A model generated the notes under the pieces. It was not told the origin of the DNA, ran no database searches, and saw nothing but the letters and a program-made list of their open reading frames with translations. This document shows positions 5,662-6,586 of a DNA stretch of 6,586 nucleotides, in pieces; the first letter of the stretch is position 1; every line of letters begins with the position of its first letter. The stretch comes from Pedococcus sp. Lineage in GTDB: Bacteria > Actinomycetota > Actinomycetes > Actinomycetales > Dermatophilaceae. The stretch lies in the NCBI GenBank assembly GCA_025936615.1, contig JAICSZ010000131.1, positions 1 through 6,586 of the forward strand. Direction: 5' to 3'. The translations under genes and the position numbers were made by a program.

Positions 5662-6506
5662 CCGGAGCCACCGGTCTCGTCCACCAGTGCACCGCCCGCT
5701 GGGTGGCGCAGCGACTCCTCGCGCAGGTGAGAGGTCTTCCAGTTCGCCACGAGGACGAACGACACCACCACGAGCAGCGCCCACGAGCCGAGCTTGCCGA
5801 CGTGGACCATCGTCCAGCCGTCGGCCTGGTCGGGGTAGCGGTACGCCTCGAAGACGGTCGAGATGTTCTCGGCCAGCCACAGGAAGCAGCCGATCAGGAC
5901 GAACGAGAGCGACAAGGGCATCCGGTGGCGCGACCCGCCCACGGTGAAGTGCACCCACGTCCCCCAGGTCACGGCGACCAGCAGCAGCGCGAGCACCACG
6001 CGCAGGTCGAGGATGACGTGGTGGGTGATGAAGTTGGCGTAGACGAGGGTCGCCAGCACCGCGGTCGGCCACGGCCGGTAGCGGGTGAGTCGCAGGTCGA
6101 ACAGGCGCCACGCCCGAGCGATGTAGGACCCGACGGCGGCGTACATGAAGCCGCTGTAGAGGGGCACCCCGGCCACCTTGGTCACGGCGTCCTCGGGGTA
6201 CTCCCACGACCCGAGCCGCACCTTGACCATCTCGAAGGTCAGCCCGGTGAGGTGGACGGGCAGGGTCGCGAGGACCTCGCGACCGGTCTCCAGCCGCAAC
6301 AGCCAGAACGCCAGCGTGGCAAGGATGCCGTACGCGAGCAGCGCGTCGTAGCGCGCGAGCGGCAGCGGCACCCAGTTGGAGACGGCGAGGCCGGCGAAGA
6401 TGACGCCCGCGAACGCGCATGCCCTGGCCTCCAGCCAGGCGAACCGCACCAGCTGGCCAGCTGCGCACCCCAACCGCCAGCCAAACGTGTGCCGCACCCT
6501 CCCCAT
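5652..6506 (-). CDS. DUF817 family integral membrane protein
   Basis: A 284-residue protein with about seven hydrophobic segments, near residues 29-45, 55-71, 112-130, 148-164, 168-186, 198-214 and 238-255, placing it in the cytoplasmic membrane. Family marks are FEMVKVRLGSWEYPE (91-105), GVPLYSGFMYAAVGSYIARA (113-132), THHVILDLR (161-169) and WLAENISTVFEAYRYPDQ (210-227). These match the DUF817 family (B. subtilis YoaT is the member I recall), whose function is unknown. Charged or polar residues inside membrane segments (E213, N214, H162, H163) may matter for activity. I choose the ATG at 6506 because TAGGCT lies exactly seven bases before it, as in a leaderless promoter. The ATG at 6539 would add 11 residues and has no good ribosome site. 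The stop overlaps the convergent neighbour by 10 bases. Confidence 0.87.
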   Translation of the reverse strand: MGRVRHTFGWRLGCAAGQLVRFAWLEARACAFAGVIFAGLAVSNWVPLPLARYDALLAYGILATLAFWLLRLETGREVLATLPVHLTGLTFEMVKVRLGSWEYPEDAVTKVAGVPLYSGFMYAAVGSYIARAWRLFDLRLTRYRPWPTAVLATLVYANFITHHVILDLRVVLALLLVAVTWGTWVHFTVGGSRHRMPLSLSFVLIGCFLWLAENISTVFEAYRYPDQADGWTMVHVGKLGSWALLVVVSFVLVANWKTSHLREESLRHPAGGALVDETGGSGQL

Positions 6507-6513
6507 GGCGGGA

Positions 6514-6519
6514 AGCCTA
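6514..6519 (-). promoter_or_regulatory. Candidate leaderless -10 element of the DUF817 gene
   Basis: TAGGCT read on the minus strand fits TANNNT and stands seven bases from the ATG at 6506. No acceptable -35 is seen at 16-19 bases upstream, so the call rests on spacing and on the same pattern at two other genes here. Confidence 0.4.
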
Positions 6520-6542
6520 GGCGAGTGGGAGCCGGACATGGT

Positions 6543-6586
6543 GCCGCCCGCTCACCTGTGGCTCGAGGCCGCGGTGAGCGGGCGGC
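6543..6586. terminator. Strong inverted repeat at the right edge, possible terminator
   Basis: GCCGCCCGCTCACC (6543-6556) and GGTGAGCGGGCGGC (6573-6586) are perfect 14-bp arms. Inside, after one bulged base, five more pairs (6558-6562 with 6568-6572, one G-U) close on a five-base loop. No T-run is seen on the visible side. It stands upstream of the DUF817 gene, so it may end transcription of a gene beyond the right edge, as U-less actinobacterial terminators do. The window stops exactly at the end of the arm, so the stem could be longer. An operator or recombination site cannot be excluded. Confidence 0.5.

Noticed and set aside
5212..6468. Minus-strand 418-codon frame overlapping DUF817 and the repeat protein
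   Set aside because: It is out of frame with the DUF817 protein, Arg/Ala-rich, and lacks membrane segments; a shadow.

Overview
The window is high-GC DNA with strong G/C third-position bias, actinobacterial in style. The gene for a radical-SAM-linked DUF2344 protein followed by ribonuclease E/G is an arrangement typical of Actinobacteria. Three likely leaderless starts, each a TANNNT hexamer seven bases before ATG, fit the same group. A Micrococcales relative (for example Intrasporangiaceae) is a guess from general appearance, not shown by the sequence.

Layout: (1) Positions 1-2342, minus strand: the DUF2344 / TIGR03936-type protein (2342-1548), a 126-base gap rich in hairpins, then the first 473 residues of ribonuclease E/G, cut by the left edge. 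(2) Positions 2343-2517: a divergent intergenic region dominated by a 54-base near-perfect hairpin (2380-2433), clearly poorer in GC than its surroundings. (3) Positions 2518-4870, plus strand: a DinB/mycothiol-isomerase-like domain fused to an NTF2/SnoaL-like domain, then a class III PLP-dependent aminotransferase. (4) Positions 4871-5661, plus strand: a good sigma-70-type promoter, a small operator-like palindrome, and a protein made of two tandem ferredoxin-like (dimeric alpha/beta-barrel) repeats. (5) Positions 5652-6506, minus strand: a DUF817 membrane protein whose 3' end overlaps its convergent neighbour by 10 bases. A strong 14-bp inverted repeat lies at the right edge.

The left pair belongs to conserved RNA metabolism. 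The plus-strand genes look like accessory enzymes of unknown substrate. Separate promoters ahead of the aminotransferase and the repeat protein argue against one tight operon. I see no mobile element, CRISPR array, tRNA or rRNA, and no convincing new multi-gene system. The most unusual items are the palindrome at 2380-2433, the DinB-NTF2 fusion, the internally duplicated protein and the repeated leaderless-promoter pattern.
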